From positions 1 through 13,771 of the forward strand of contig CAMWQV010000015.1 in NCBI GenBank assembly GCA_947176425.1: a DNA stretch of 13,771 nucleotides, read 5' to 3'. The DNA is from an uncultured Clostridia bacterium. GTDB taxonomy: Bacteria > Bacillota > Clostridia > Oscillospirales > Oscillospiraceae. The stretch's first letter is position 1. Each line of letters starts with the position of its first letter. Shown here piece after piece: positions 1 to 7,862 of the stretch. Position numbers and translations under genes: made by a program. Below the pieces are notes generated by a model. That model had not been told where the DNA came from. It did no database searches and saw only the letters and a list, made by a program, of their open reading frames with translations.

Positions 1-738
1 CCTACCAGGGATATCGATATTATCGACCTGGAACTGATTATGGCGGATGTGGAGATGGTGGAACGCAGGATCGACAAGGCAAAAAAAGCTGCCAAAGGCG
101 ATAAAAAATTTCTCCGGGAAGCGGAAATTTTTGAGGGCCTGCTCGCTTGGCTCAACGACGGCAAATCCGCACGCGCCTATTCTTGCAGCGAAGACGATAT
201 GGCAGTCATCGAAACCAGCGACCTGCTGACCCTGAAACCTGTTATCTATGCCGCGAATCTGGATGAGGACGGTTTTGCCGGTTATCAAAACACCCCTTAT
301 TATCAGGAAGTACAAAAGCGTGCGGAAGCGGAGGGCGCACAGGTCATCCCGGTCTGCGCTAAGCTGGAGGCGGAGATCGCACAGTTGGAGAGCGACGAAA
401 AAGCCATGTTCCTGGAGGACCTGGGCGTCACGGAGAGCGGCCTGGACCGGCTGATCCGCGCCAGTTATACGCTGCTGGGCCTGATCTCCTTCCTCACCAG
501 CGGGGAGGATGAGTGCCGCGCCTGGACTATCACGAAGGGCATGAAAGCGCCCCAGGCCGCAGGAAAAATACATTCCGATTTTGAACGCGGCTTTATTCGT
601 GCGGAAGTCATCGCCTATGACGATCTGATGCAGGTTGGGTCAATGGCCGCTGCAAGAGAAAAAGGCATGATCCGTTCCGAAGGCAAAGAGTATGTGGTCA
701 AAGACGGCGATATCATCCTTTTCCGCTTCAATGTTTGA
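1..738 (+). CDS. ychF: Redox-regulated ATPase YchF (OLA1 family), C-terminal part, 5' end outside window
   Basis: The frame is open from base 1, so the first 245 residues seen continue a gene that starts upstream; the ATG at 40 is internal. YchF/OLA1 proteins are about 365 residues, so roughly a third is missing, including Walker A. Visible are the family stretch around DLELI, a helical coiled-coil insert, the G4-type motif in KPVIYAANLDED (NxxE type, which in this family favours ATP over GTP), and a C-terminal TGS domain covering about the last 85 residues (ISFLTSG... to FRFNV). The family binds ribosomes and acts in translation control and stress response in the cytoplasm. The gene ends 5 bases before a hairpin terminator, so it is the last or only gene of its transcript. 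Confidence 0.96.
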   Translation, partial: PTRDIDIIDLELIMADVEMVERRIDKAKKAAKGDKKFLREAEIFEGLLAWLNDGKSARAYSCSEDDMAVIETSDLLTLKPVIYAANLDEDGFAGYQNTPYYQEVQKRAEAEGAQVIPVCAKLEAEIAQLESDEKAMFLEDLGVTESGLDRLIRASYTLLGLISFLTSGEDECRAWTITKGMKAPQAAGKIHSDFERGFIRAEVIAYDDLMQVGSMAAAREKGMIRSEGKEYVVKDGDIILFRFNV

Positions 739-742
739 GAAT

Positions 743-792
743 GCAAAATCGGAAGCAGGGAGATGCTCCATGCCTCCGATTTTGCCCTTTTT
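743..792 (+). terminator. Intrinsic terminator of ychF
   Basis: Arms 743-757 and 771-785 (GCAAAATCGGA plus GCA) pair over 15 positions with one A/C mismatch, around a 13-base loop, and are followed by a T run at 788-792. The opposite strand lacks a T run after the stem, so it mainly serves ychF, although it also lies just past the stop of the minus-strand lipoprotein gene. Confidence 0.85.
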
Positions 793-803
793 GACGGAAA
801 TAA

Positions 804-1568
804 TTATACTGCGGCGTCAGTACGCATCTTCACAAAAGCAAACAGTTCCGCAGGGTCAATGATACTGTTTTCCACTGCGCCGTCTATGCTTTTTGCACTC
901 AGCAGGCTGGTCTCAGCGTCTATGTATAAAGATATTAACTCTGTATCCAGCTCCAGCAGATCGCGGGCCGCTTCGTTGAGGGAAGCGGTACGGACTGCGC
1001 CGTCCTCCCCAAGCCAAAACAGGTCGAGATAGCCCATCAGGTGATAGTTAGACAGCAGCTCCAAACTGCCGTCCCTATCTAGATCGGCTGTATAAAGGCT
1101 GTTATTGCAGCGGGCGATACAGACCGGGCCTGTTTCGCTGACAGCATAAATGTCCAACGCTTCAAAGGCTGCGCCTTCTGCATGATCGAAAATAAAACCG
1201 CTGCTGCCCAGAATACCAGTAAACGGATACAACTGCACGCTGTGCCAGTAGGAATGGCCGGGACCGTAAAACAGCTCGTCCAAAATTTGCGCCTCTCCGG
1301 TTTGCAGGTTCCGGCATACCAGTTTCCCAACTTCTGAACTGTCGCCGCCGGTACTTGCGGGCGGCCCCGCTTCAAGACTGACCTCCCACTGTGCATCGCA
1401 GGTCAGGTCTGTTGTGCCTGTGGCGGAAAAATCGTAAGGCGTCAGCAGGACAGGCGGCGTCTGTTTGTCTTCCGGCGGTTCTTCCTTTGTCTGGCAGGCG
1501 GTCAAAATAACACAAAGGACTGCCGGAAGCAAAAACAAAACGTATTTTTTCATGGATTTATTGTTCAT
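804..1568 (-). CDS. Predicted lipoprotein of unknown function with a VCBS/EF-hand-like D-rich motif
   Basis: The 254-residue product starts with a lipoprotein signal: two lysines after MNNKSM, a hydrophobic run (YVLFLLPAVLCVIL) and the lipobox LTAC, with Cys about residue 25. It should be lipidated and held outside the membrane. The mature part begins with a Pro/Glu-rich linker. Near its middle it carries ADLDRDGSLELL, a D-x-D-x-D-G-x-x-E-L pattern as in VCBS/FG-GAP or EF-hand-like calcium loops. I recognise no wider domain. I chose the ATG at 1568 because an AAGGA sits upstream (about 13 bases, slightly long) and a promoter lies at 1607-1635. The frame stays open to 1673, but that would put the start inside the promoter region. 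Single-gene transcript, divergent from the DUF1624 gene. Confidence 0.85.
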   Translation of the reverse strand: MNNKSMKKYVLFLLPAVLCVILTACQTKEEPPEDKQTPPVLLTPYDFSATGTTDLTCDAQWEVSLEAGPPASTGGDSSEVGKLVCRNLQTGEAQILDELFYGPGHSYWHSVQLYPFTGILGSSGFIFDHAEGAAFEALDIYAVSETGPVCIARCNNSLYTADLDRDGSLELLSNYHLMGYLDLFWLGEDGAVRTASLNEAARDLLELDTELISLYIDAETSLLSAKSIDGAVENSIIDPAELFAFVKMRTDAAV

Positions 1569-1606
1569 TAAGTTTTTTCCATCCTTATATAATATAGATG
1601 CGATAA

Positions 1607-1635
1607 ATTCTATCACAGAAACACGCAATGTACAA
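1607..1635 (-). promoter_or_regulatory. Sigma-A-type promoter of the lipoprotein gene
   Basis: On the minus strand TTGTAC (1635-1630) is followed by 17 bases and TAGAAT (1612-1607), with a TG one base upstream of the -10 box (extended -10). Transcription would start near 1600, giving a leader of about 30 bases. Confidence 0.7.
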
Positions 1636-1664
1636 GCTCTTTCTTGTTTTACACTTTTTCTCCC

Positions 1665-1693
1665 TTGACGCATCTGACAAACAGGTATAGAAT
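1665..1693 (+). promoter_or_regulatory. Sigma-A-type promoter of the DUF1624/NUDIX operon
   Basis: TTGACG (1665-1670), a 17-base spacer and TAGAAT (1688-1693). The predicted start near 1700 leaves a leader of about 35 bases before the GTG at 1736. Its -35 box lies about 30 bases from that of the divergent lipoprotein promoter, so the two share one compact control region. Confidence 0.75.
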
Positions 1694-1735
1694 TAAAAAA
1701 CTACCTACAGTTCAAGAAAAAGGAGTCCCAAATAA

Positions 1736-2449
1736 GTGAATAATCCAAGCAATCCTCCCGCGTCCCGCCGCCGTTATGATTCACTGGACGCCTGGCGCAG
1801 TCTGGCGGTGCTGCTGATGCTGGTGTATCATTTCCTGTATGATCTCTATATTTTTGGCGTCATAACCCATGATCAGCTTTTCTGCACACCGCTGAATATC
1901 ATGCAGAAATTTATCTGCTGTAGTTTTATTCTGCTGGCAGGTATCTCCACGCATTTTACCCGCAGCAATCTCCGACACGGCCTCACCGTCCTGCTGGCGG
2001 GGGCAGTGGTGGAGATCGGAGCGGCGGCAGGAGGACAAATAATCCGTTTTGGGGTGCTGATGTTTCTGGGGACATCTATGCTGCTGTACCATGTGGTCGG
2101 GAAATATATCGAACGTCTCCCTGTCTATCCTCTGACAATTACGCTCGCCCTGCTTTTTTGGCTGACATCTTTTTGGACGGACCGTGTACGTGTATTGAGT
2201 CCATTTTTGTATCCTTTGGGTCTAATGACAAGAAATTTTTACAGCGCGGATTATTTCCCGTTAATGCCTTGGTTTTTCCTTTTTTTGCTTGGCACGGTCT
2301 TGGGCGGTATCTGCTGTAAATATCCGGACAGCCCCCTTTTAACGCCGCACCTTCCTGAAGCTCTGACGTGGCCGGGCCGCCATAGTTTGCTGATCTATGT
2401 CCTGCACCAGCCGGTTTTATTTGGTATCTCGTATTTAATTTGGGGGTAA
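1736..2449 (+). CDS. Heparan-alpha-glucosaminide N-acetyltransferase-like membrane protein (DUF1624)
   Basis: A 237-residue multi-spanning membrane protein with about seven hydrophobic segments. The N-terminal SLDAWRSLAVLLMLVYHFLYDL, the following FILLAGISTHFTRSNLRHG, and PGRHSLLIYVLHQPVLF near the C-terminus match the DUF1624 pattern, a bacterial family related to the catalytic core of lysosomal heparan-alpha-glucosaminide acetyltransferase and to acyltransferase-3 proteins. His37 in the YHF motif is the likely functional residue. Such proteins are thought to carry acyl groups across the membrane to sugars of the envelope; the substrate here is unknown. The GTG start is supported by AAGGAG at 1720-1725, 10 bases upstream. 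Six bases separate it from the NUDIX gene, which follows in the same transcript. Confidence 0.85.
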   Translation: MNNPSNPPASRRRYDSLDAWRSLAVLLMLVYHFLYDLYIFGVITHDQLFCTPLNIMQKFICCSFILLAGISTHFTRSNLRHGLTVLLAGAVVEIGAAAGGQIIRFGVLMFLGTSMLLYHVVGKYIERLPVYPLTITLALLFWLTSFWTDRVRVLSPFLYPLGLMTRNFYSADYFPLMPWFFLFLLGTVLGGICCKYPDSPLLTPHLPEALTWPGRHSLLIYVLHQPVLFGISYLIWG

Positions 2450-2455
2450 AGCAAA

Positions 2456-2941
2456 ATGTTCAACTGCACACTATGCTATATCGAAAATGAGAAAAACGAG
2501 TATTTGATGCTGCACCGCGTCAAGAAAAAGAACGACATCAATCATGATAAATGGATTGGTGTCGGAGGGAAATTCGAGGACCGGGAAAGCCCGGAGGACT
2601 GTCTGCTGCGGGAAGTGTACGAAGAAACGGGCCTGACGCTGACAAGTTATCGTTTCCGCGCAGTTGTGACCTTTATCTGCGAGGGCTGCGAGACCGAATA
2701 CATGCACCTCTACACTGCTGACGGCTATACTGGCGAGCTGATCGAATGTAATGAAGGCGACCTGGAGTGGGTTCCAAAGGCTGAAGTGCAGAACCTGCCC
2801 ATCTGGGAAGGCGACAAGCTGTTTTTCCGCTTGATCGACCCGCCGGACAGTCCCTTTTTCTCCCTGAAAATGGTGTATGTAGGCGACAAATTAGTACAGG
2901 CGGTACTGGACGGTAAAGAACTGCCTGTCGATACGATTTAA
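2456..2941 (+). CDS. NUDIX hydrolase, MutT/8-oxo-dGTP diphosphatase type
   Basis: A 161-residue protein with a complete NUDIX box at residues 38-60: G-x5-E, seven residues, then REVYEETGL. All metal- and catalysis-related glutamates are present. The sequence before the box (LMLHRVKKKNDINHDKWIGVGG) resembles the MutT-like 8-oxo-(d)GTP diphosphatases common in Firmicutes, which remove oxidised nucleotides. Substrate choice cannot be read from sequence alone, so other nucleoside diphosphate derivatives remain possible. The start ATG lies six bases after the stop of the membrane acyltransferase gene. Only a weak GGGGG precedes it by 9 bases, so translation is probably coupled to the upstream gene. 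The transcript ends at the hairpin directly after the stop codon. Confidence 0.92.
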   Translation: MFNCTLCYIENEKNEYLMLHRVKKKNDINHDKWIGVGGKFEDRESPEDCLLREVYEETGLTLTSYRFRAVVTFICEGCETEYMHLYTADGYTGELIECNEGDLEWVPKAEVQNLPIWEGDKLFFRLIDPPDSPFFSLKMVYVGDKLVQAVLDGKELPVDTI

Positions 2942-2942
2942 G

Positions 2943-2986
2943 AAAACGGCCTGTTGAATGCAGCGTACATTCAACAGGCCGTTTTT
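2943..2986. terminator. Strong bidirectional terminator
   Basis: A perfect 18-bp stem (arms 2943-2960 and 2968-2985) with a 7-base loop. It has an A run before the stem and a T run after it, so it works on both strands. It ends the NUDIX transcript from the left and the long minus-strand cluster from the right. The outer pairs overlap the TAA stop (2985-2987) of the minus-strand small peptide gene. Confidence 0.93.
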
Positions 2987-3143
2987 ATTCTCCATCGATT
3001 TCTGAGGAGTAGACTGCTTCCTCTTTTTCTGCGGCTTTTGCGGCAAGGGTTTCGGGCAGGCAGGCGGCAAGGAACATTGCGGCAGCCAGAAGCAGCCCTA
3101 AAGCAATCACAAGATAGCGTTTTTTCAGAAAAAATATCTTCAT
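2985..3143 (-). CDS. Small signal-anchor peptide, resembling the N-terminus of a PdaB-type polysaccharide deacetylase (probable remnant)
   Basis: A 52-residue ORF. The ATG at 3143 has a near-perfect GGGAGG 8 bases upstream, so it is probably translated; the longer open frame to 3227 has no such site. The product is a basic start (MKIFFLKKRY), one hydrophobic helix (LVIALGLLLAAAMFLAAC) and a short tail ending AAEKEEAVYSSEIDGE. From memory this layout matches the first 50 residues of sporulation-type polysaccharide deacetylases of Clostridia, where an anchor is followed by AAEK..LPIYSVETDEK and then the catalytic NodB domain. Here the frame stops just where the catalytic domain would begin and runs into a terminator. 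I therefore favour a truncated gene. LAAC could also be a weak lipobox. It lies 61 bases after the GNAT gene and is the last ORF of the cluster. Confidence 0.6.
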   Translation of the reverse strand: MKIFFLKKRYLVIALGLLLAAAMFLAACLPETLAAKAAEKEEAVYSSEIDGE

Positions 3144-3204
3144 TGAACCAACCTCCCAAGCTTTTGTAAAAGTATATGCGCAGTAGAAGGCGGATAGAAC
3201 CTGC

Positions 3205-3933
3205 TTATTCTCCAATCCAGTATACATCGTAGGAGTCCCCGTGATGATAGCCTAATTTTTCGGCCAGGGCAACGCTGCGCAGATCATGGGCGTCCCAGCT
3301 GGGATACAGTCCTCTGTCCAGACACTCCAAAATCAATCGGGACCCGCAGGCGCTGGCAAGCCCTCTGCGCCGGTGGTCTTCCCGTGTGTCAATCTCAATT
3401 TCAATACCACCATGATAAATACAGTATGTTCCGGCTCCCGCCACTGGAACGCCATTCCAGAGAGCTGCAAAGCCCAGCCCGCGTTTGACAAAATCCTCCG
3501 GACTGTCAAAGGCCGCGCAGAAGTCCTTTGACCACGCCTCCGCCAGCAGAACCGGAACCATCTCTTTATCAATCGCAGACAGTTCGTACCCATCCGGCAG
3601 AGCGTCTACATACATTTGGAGTTTTTTACGGTCGAAAACGTCAGGTTCTTTCAAAATCGCGTGCCGCTTTTCCGGAATTGCCCGCTTCCCATAATATCTT
3701 TCAATCAAAACACTCCATTCCTTTGTCCGCGGTACCAGCAGAGGACCCTTTACCTGCTGCAAAAGTACAGAATCAGGTTCTCCCGCGAAAAAACAGAAGT
3801 CTTGACTGCAAATTACGGCAGAAGAAAAATCATCATTATAAATCGCCTCTCCCATAATCCCTTGGAGGCACGACCAGACCATTGTTTCCTCCCAGCCCTG
3901 AAATAATGGAGCTATTTTATCGAGACAGTTCAT
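3205..3933 (-). CDS. GNAT-family N-acetyltransferase (ZmaR-like / GNAT_acetyltran type)
   Basis: A 242-residue protein. The C-terminal half (about 110-242) carries the GNAT fold: FAALWNGVPVAGAGTYCIYHGGIEIEIDT supplies strands around the acetyl-CoA site, and DHRRRGLASACGSRLI (about 186-201) is the pyrophosphate-binding loop R-R-x-G-x-A, followed by the family ending with VALAEKLGYHHGDSYDVYW. The N-terminal half matches the extra domain of the zwittermicin-resistance-like (ZmaR) acetyltransferases. The substrate is unknown; self-protection or small-molecule acetylation is plausible but not shown. The ATG at 3933 has GGAGG 6 bases upstream and lies inside the last 17 bases of rnmV in another frame, so the two are translationally coupled. 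Confidence 0.88.
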   Translation of the reverse strand: MNCLDKIAPLFQGWEETMVWSCLQGIMGEAIYNDDFSSAVICSQDFCFFAGEPDSVLLQQVKGPLLVPRTKEWSVLIERYYGKRAIPEKRHAILKEPDVFDRKKLQMYVDALPDGYELSAIDKEMVPVLLAEAWSKDFCAAFDSPEDFVKRGLGFAALWNGVPVAGAGTYCIYHGGIEIEIDTREDHRRRGLASACGSRLILECLDRGLYPSWDAHDLRSVALAEKLGYHHGDSYDVYWIGE

Positions 3934-4516
3934 GCAGAACCTCCATAAATGATTCCTTTGAGAATAAAATATTTACCGCTTCCAGAAACGCATTCGTTGT
4001 CATTCGTTCTGGAAGACCCAATTTTTTTAATAACGCTTCACGCCGGCTTTTACTGTCCGCGCTTCCGGTCAGACCCCACTCGAAAAAATCGCCCTTTGTC
4101 ACAGCAGACCGTACTGCCGGGGCAGAAGGGCGGTCATCCAGGAAAACAGCTCCGGCTCGTTCCAGCGCGTACAGCAGTACATCAGGTCTCATCCCTTCAA
4201 CGCCTATTTTCCCTTCTTTACCCGCAGTGGTCTTTCGCCTTTCTTTTCCGTAAACATCCGGAATATAAGCGTGCTTAATCTGTGATTTTGGAACCGCGCC
4301 TTTCAGAAAATTTCGGATCACGAACCCCGCTCCGTCGCTGTCCGTGAGAATAATCAAACCGCGTTCGGCGGCAAGTTTCCGTAGAAGCGCCTGCTTTTCC
4401 CGGTCGTTGAATACGCCGAATCCGTTGGTCTCAATAATTGTGGCGTCCACGACTTGCCGCAGAGCATTTTTGTCGTACCGCCCTTCTACAACGATTACTT
4501 CTCGTATAGCTCTCAT
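3917..4516 (-). CDS. rnmV: Ribonuclease M5 (5S rRNA maturation)
   Basis: A 199-residue TOPRIM nuclease, close to the usual 180-190. The TOPRIM catalytic Glu is in VVEGRYDK (about Glu11) and the DxD pair is in LTDSDGAG (Asp59, Asp61). YIPDVYGKERRKT and KIGVEGM complete the signature of the family, and the C-terminal third is the DUF4093-type region. RNase M5 cleaves both strands of the precursor helix to make mature 5S rRNA, helped by ribosomal protein L18. Its start overlaps the holA stop by four bases (ATGA at 4513-4516), and its 3' end contains the SD and start of the GNAT gene. Recognition is confident from motifs and size. Confidence 0.96.
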   Translation of the reverse strand: MRAIREVIVVEGRYDKNALRQVVDATIIETNGFGVFNDREKQALLRKLAAERGLIILTDSDGAGFVIRNFLKGAVPKSQIKHAYIPDVYGKERRKTTAGKEGKIGVEGMRPDVLLYALERAGAVFLDDRPSAPAVRSAVTKGDFFEWGLTGSADSKSRREALLKKLGLPERMTTNAFLEAVNILFSKESFMEVLHELSR

Positions 4517-5562
4517 GCTTTTACACCCTGCGCCAATTCCATCAGCAGCAGTTTCAGTTCCTCGGCTCCATTGACGCCGTTCACGCTCTTAATACGCAAA
4601 TCTACTTCATAACACCGCCTGACAGCATTTGCACACCATGCCTGACTGACTTTCCGCGCATTATCCAACATCTGCCGTGCTACCGATTCAAACCGAATAT
4701 TCCACTGCTCCATCAGCCAGAACTTGTCCTTTCCGTTATCCAAAGCAATCCTTGCCGTATACAACCGGCGCAGTTCTTTCCCAAGCAGCGCCAGCAGCAT
4801 AAATGGTTCCTCCTGCATTTTCAGTAAGGACCCTAGTACTTCGGCAGCCTGGTCGTAGCTTCCGCGGGCCACCGCTTTTGTCAGGTCGAATACCTGCGCC
4901 TCCAGTACCGGGGCGGCTACCGCGTCGATATCGGCTTTTGTAATGCGTTCATGCTTGGCATATGCGCTGATCTTTTCAATTTCGGGAATCAGGCCGTTCA
5001 TTAAACTGCCGCATGTAAACAATAGATGCTCCGCAGCAGGAACGTCAATCGTATGCCCGGCCGCACGAAACCGCCGGGCTATCCATTTTCGTATCTCGTC
5101 CTGGCTCTGCTCCGCAAATTTTACAGCCTGTACATGCTTTTCTAACGCGGTGAATAATTTTTTGTATTTTTTATTCGGAGAGTATTCTATCTGATCGTAG
5201 ACCAATACCAGACAGCAATAGGGCGGAAAATCTTCTAAAAGCGCAATAAAACTTGTCCGCTGTTCCTCGTTCAGCTTATACAGGTCCCAATCTACCACCT
5301 GAATCATGGTCCGTTCCGACATCATCGGCATCGCCTCGGCGGTTTCGGCCAATGTTTGTACGGTAAGCCCTTTTCCCTCCAGCTTGTGATAATTAAACGC
5401 TTCAGACCCAGCCGTTAATGCCTTTTTTATCTCTGTTACATAGTACTCCCGCAGATAACTCTCCTCACCATGAAAAATATAAACGGTTCCCAATGTTCCT
5501 GCTTGCAGATCAGCCCGCAGTTTGTCATAAGCGGCTTGGTCCGGCTTTTTTTTTGCTGCCAT
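4513..5562 (-). CDS. holA: DNA polymerase III subunit delta (clamp loader)
   Basis: A 349-residue protein of the expected size. The opening TVYIFHGEESYLREYY (residues about 26-41) is the degenerate P-loop region typical of HolA, followed by the AAA+-like domains and the C-terminal collar domain (EEPFMLLALLGKELRRLY... AEELKLLLMEL). The delta subunit opens the beta sliding clamp during clamp loading and does not itself hydrolyse ATP, in line with the absence of a canonical Walker A. The ATG at 5562 has GGAGG 7 bases upstream and follows the comEC stop by 17 bases. The stop overlaps the rnmV start in an ATGA. comEC-holA next to each other is a common arrangement in Firmicutes. Confidence 0.96.
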   Translation of the reverse strand: MAAKKKPDQAAYDKLRADLQAGTLGTVYIFHGEESYLREYYVTEIKKALTAGSEAFNYHKLEGKGLTVQTLAETAEAMPMMSERTMIQVVDWDLYKLNEEQRTSFIALLEDFPPYCCLVLVYDQIEYSPNKKYKKLFTALEKHVQAVKFAEQSQDEIRKWIARRFRAAGHTIDVPAAEHLLFTCGSLMNGLIPEIEKISAYAKHERITKADIDAVAAPVLEAQVFDLTKAVARGSYDQAAEVLGSLLKMQEEPFMLLALLGKELRRLYTARIALDNGKDKFWLMEQWNIRFESVARQMLDNARKVSQAWCANAVRRCYEVDLRIKSVNGVNGAEELKLLLMELAQGVKA

Positions 5563-5579
5563 GTGTTCCCCTCCATAAT

Positions 5580-7862
5580 TTAGGATCGATGTACCCGAAT
5601 CAGTATATTGCCGTGCAGGTCCGTCCGGAAAACAGCCATGCCTGCCGATTCCATACGGCCTAACGTCTCCTGCGCCGGATGCCCGAACCGGTTGCCCGCT
5701 CCCGCGCTGATGACCCCGACTTCCGGCGCTACAGCCTCCAGAAATGCTTTCGAGTTCGAGTATTTGCTCCCGTGATGCCCTGCAATCAGCACCTCAATAT
5801 CCGGCAGCAAATAGGTATCTATCAGTTCCTGCTCCGTTGCGGATGCCATATCTCCTGTTATCAGCAGGTCAAATTCCCCGGCAGTACAGAGAACTGTCAG
5901 CCCCTCCTCATTTGCGCGGCCTTCTGATACCGGCGGGAAAATAGTCAGGACCGCTTCGCCCATATCAACCGTTTCACGAGCAATTTCTACGTATTTGATG
6001 GGAATCCCGTACTGTTCCGCCAGCTCCAGCGTTTCCCGCTGCAATGCTGACTGGTCCGAACTGTCCGCCAGCTGCGGCACCAGCAGTTCCCCAGGCTTGA
6101 TCTGCGTAAACAATTCTTCAAGACCGTTTGCGTGATCCTCGTGATAGTGGGTCAGCGCCACCTGATCCAGAGAATGCCAGCCATACGTTTCCATTGCGGT
6201 CAGGACAGCCTTCCCTGCTCCCAGTGTGCCGCCTAAACTGCCGCAGTCTACCAATACTGTGCAGTCCCCCGAATGCAGAAGCGTTGCCGCTCCCTGGCCA
6301 ACATTGACCGCTACAGCAGTAAGCTTGCTGTCCCCAACGCTCAAAACCGGCAGCGCTCGGGCGGCAATCAAACATACTGCCGCCGCAATCCCGGCTATAA
6401 TATATTTCCTGCGCCGGTCTTTCGACAGCATACACAAGATCAGCATCGCATAGACCAGCAGCAGCCACAGCGTTACAGCCGGTCCGGTAAACCGTACACT
6501 GTGGCCCGGTACTTTCGCCAGCATCCCGGCAACCCATAATACATACCGCGCCATATACTCCGGTACGGCGGCCAAAGGAACAAAACAAGTCCAGACGGAG
6601 CATAATACGGTTACGATTAAGGCAGTTGAGAACAGCCACGAAACCATCCACAGCACAAGTAAATTTGCTATAGGGGAGATCAAAGACAGTTCCCCAAAAT
6701 ACAATGCATTCAGCGGAGCGGTCAGAACCATCACGCTCAGGCTGGAGGAAACAACTCCCGAACATAATCCCCAAACTCGCCGTGGCACCCAGGCAAATCG
6801 CGGCCGGTACTCCTGCAAGGCGGCATAGACCCTCGGGGAAAGCAGCAGGATTCCCGTTGCCGCCGCAAACGAAAGCTGTAAACTGACCGATGCGGCTGCA
6901 AACGGGTCAGCAGCCAGGATCACCAGCAGTGCGCCGGAAAGACTGGTTAATCCGTCCGATTCCCGATTCAGCAGCGGGGCCAGCAGCGCAAATCCGACCA
7001 TAATACAGGACCGTATCACTGACGGCGTACACCCAACCATAACCATATACAGCAAAAGAACCGGATACCCCAGCAGCGCCGTCAGCTTTTGCCGCCGGAG
7101 CAGCAGATACCCCAGCGCAGTAATCAAAAATCCGCAGTGCAGGCCCGATACGGCAGTTATGTGCATCAATCCTGCCTTAGATAAATTACCGCTGGTGCGC
7201 AGATCCAGACCGTCTCTTTCACCGGTCAGAAACGCAGTCAGAAAACCGCCCGTGTCCGCCGGATAAAGTCCTGCGGCGGTATCCTGCAAACGTTTTGCCA
7301 GCCGCTGCGGAAGATACCGGAACCCGCCCGCATGACCGCCGGTGATTGCCTGTTCCGCGGACGCATACAGACGTATATAAATTCCCTGTGATGTAAAATA
7401 CGCGCTTTCTTCTCCGGAAAGTGTCGCGGCACTGTAGTATTTGATCTTCGCCCGGATACGGTCCCCAGGCTCCAGATACAGCAGAGGCACGCGGTCGCCG
7501 TAATACATCGCTTTTCCATGCAGCGCAGGACTCACAACTTTCACTTTACAGCGTGCGCCGCTGTCCGTCTCCTCCGCGTAGTCCAGCAGCTCTACCCGCA
7601 CTTCCGCTTCACCGCCCGCCAATGCTTCCATCGGCGCGAAAAATACCGCTGCATATCCGGTGTACCAGATCACTCCCGCTGCCAGTCCCGCAGTGCCGAT
7701 CCGCACAATCCTTTTTGCCCGTCCGTGCAGGCGCGCCGCAAACAGTACCGCTGTCAGAATCGCTGCCGCGGCAACCAATATACGCCATTTTCCGTGCAGA
7801 ACAAACTGGCACAGCAGCGTCCCGGCAGCAAACGGCAGCGTGAATATCAGCAGTTTTCTCAT
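5580..7862 (-). CDS. comEC: DNA internalization-related competence protein ComEC/Rec2
   Basis: A 760-residue membrane channel for uptake of single-stranded DNA. In order: N-terminal membrane segments and an OB-like DUF4131 region (about 1-200), the Competence domain with the signature AGLMHITAVSGLHCGFL (230-246) and further helices to about 500, then a metallo-beta-lactamase-like domain (512-760). That domain has THYHEDHANG (571-580), LITGDM (about 667-672) and GHHGSKYS (695-702), so the metal-binding residues of the proposed nuclease are intact. The usual DVGQGD motif reads NVGQGA here (520-525), a change at both acidic positions. The gene starts within the last codons of the AAA+ gene (ATGA overlap, 7859-7862) and precedes holA. 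comEA is not in the window. Confidence 0.96.
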   Translation of the reverse strand: MRKLLIFTLPFAAGTLLCQFVLHGKWRILVAAAAILTAVLFAARLHGRAKRIVRIGTAGLAAGVIWYTGYAAVFFAPMEALAGGEAEVRVELLDYAEETDSGARCKVKVVSPALHGKAMYYGDRVPLLYLEPGDRIRAKIKYYSAATLSGEESAYFTSQGIYIRLYASAEQAITGGHAGGFRYLPQRLAKRLQDTAAGLYPADTGGFLTAFLTGERDGLDLRTSGNLSKAGLMHITAVSGLHCGFLITALGYLLLRRQKLTALLGYPVLLLYMVMVGCTPSVIRSCIMVGFALLAPLLNRESDGLTSLSGALLVILAADPFAAASVSLQLSFAAATGILLLSPRVYAALQEYRPRFAWVPRRVWGLCSGVVSSSLSVMVLTAPLNALYFGELSLISPIANLLVLWMVSWLFSTALIVTVLCSVWTCFVPLAAVPEYMARYVLWVAGMLAKVPGHSVRFTGPAVTLWLLLVYAMLILCMLSKDRRRKYIIAGIAAAVCLIAARALPVLSVGDSKLTAVAVNVGQGAATLLHSGDCTVLVDCGSLGGTLGAGKAVLTAMETYGWHSLDQVALTHYHEDHANGLEELFTQIKPGELLVPQLADSSDQSALQRETLELAEQYGIPIKYVEIARETVDMGEAVLTIFPPVSEGRANEEGLTVLCTAGEFDLLITGDMASATEQELIDTYLLPDIEVLIAGHHGSKYSNSKAFLEAVAPEVGVISAGAGNRFGHPAQETLGRMESAGMAVFRTDLHGNILIRVHRS

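Noticed and set aside
1569..1673. Upstream extension of the lipoprotein gene to an ATG at 1673
   Set aside because: It would start upstream of the gene's own promoter and bury the lipoprotein signal 40 residues inside the protein.
3144..3227. Longer start of the small signal-anchor peptide at 3227
   Set aside because: It would overlap the GNAT gene end and place the signal sequence internally; the ATG at 3143 has the ribosome site.
6118..6774. 218-codon minus-strand frame within comEC
   Set aside because: Out-of-frame shadow of comEC; the ComEC motifs continue unbroken through this stretch.
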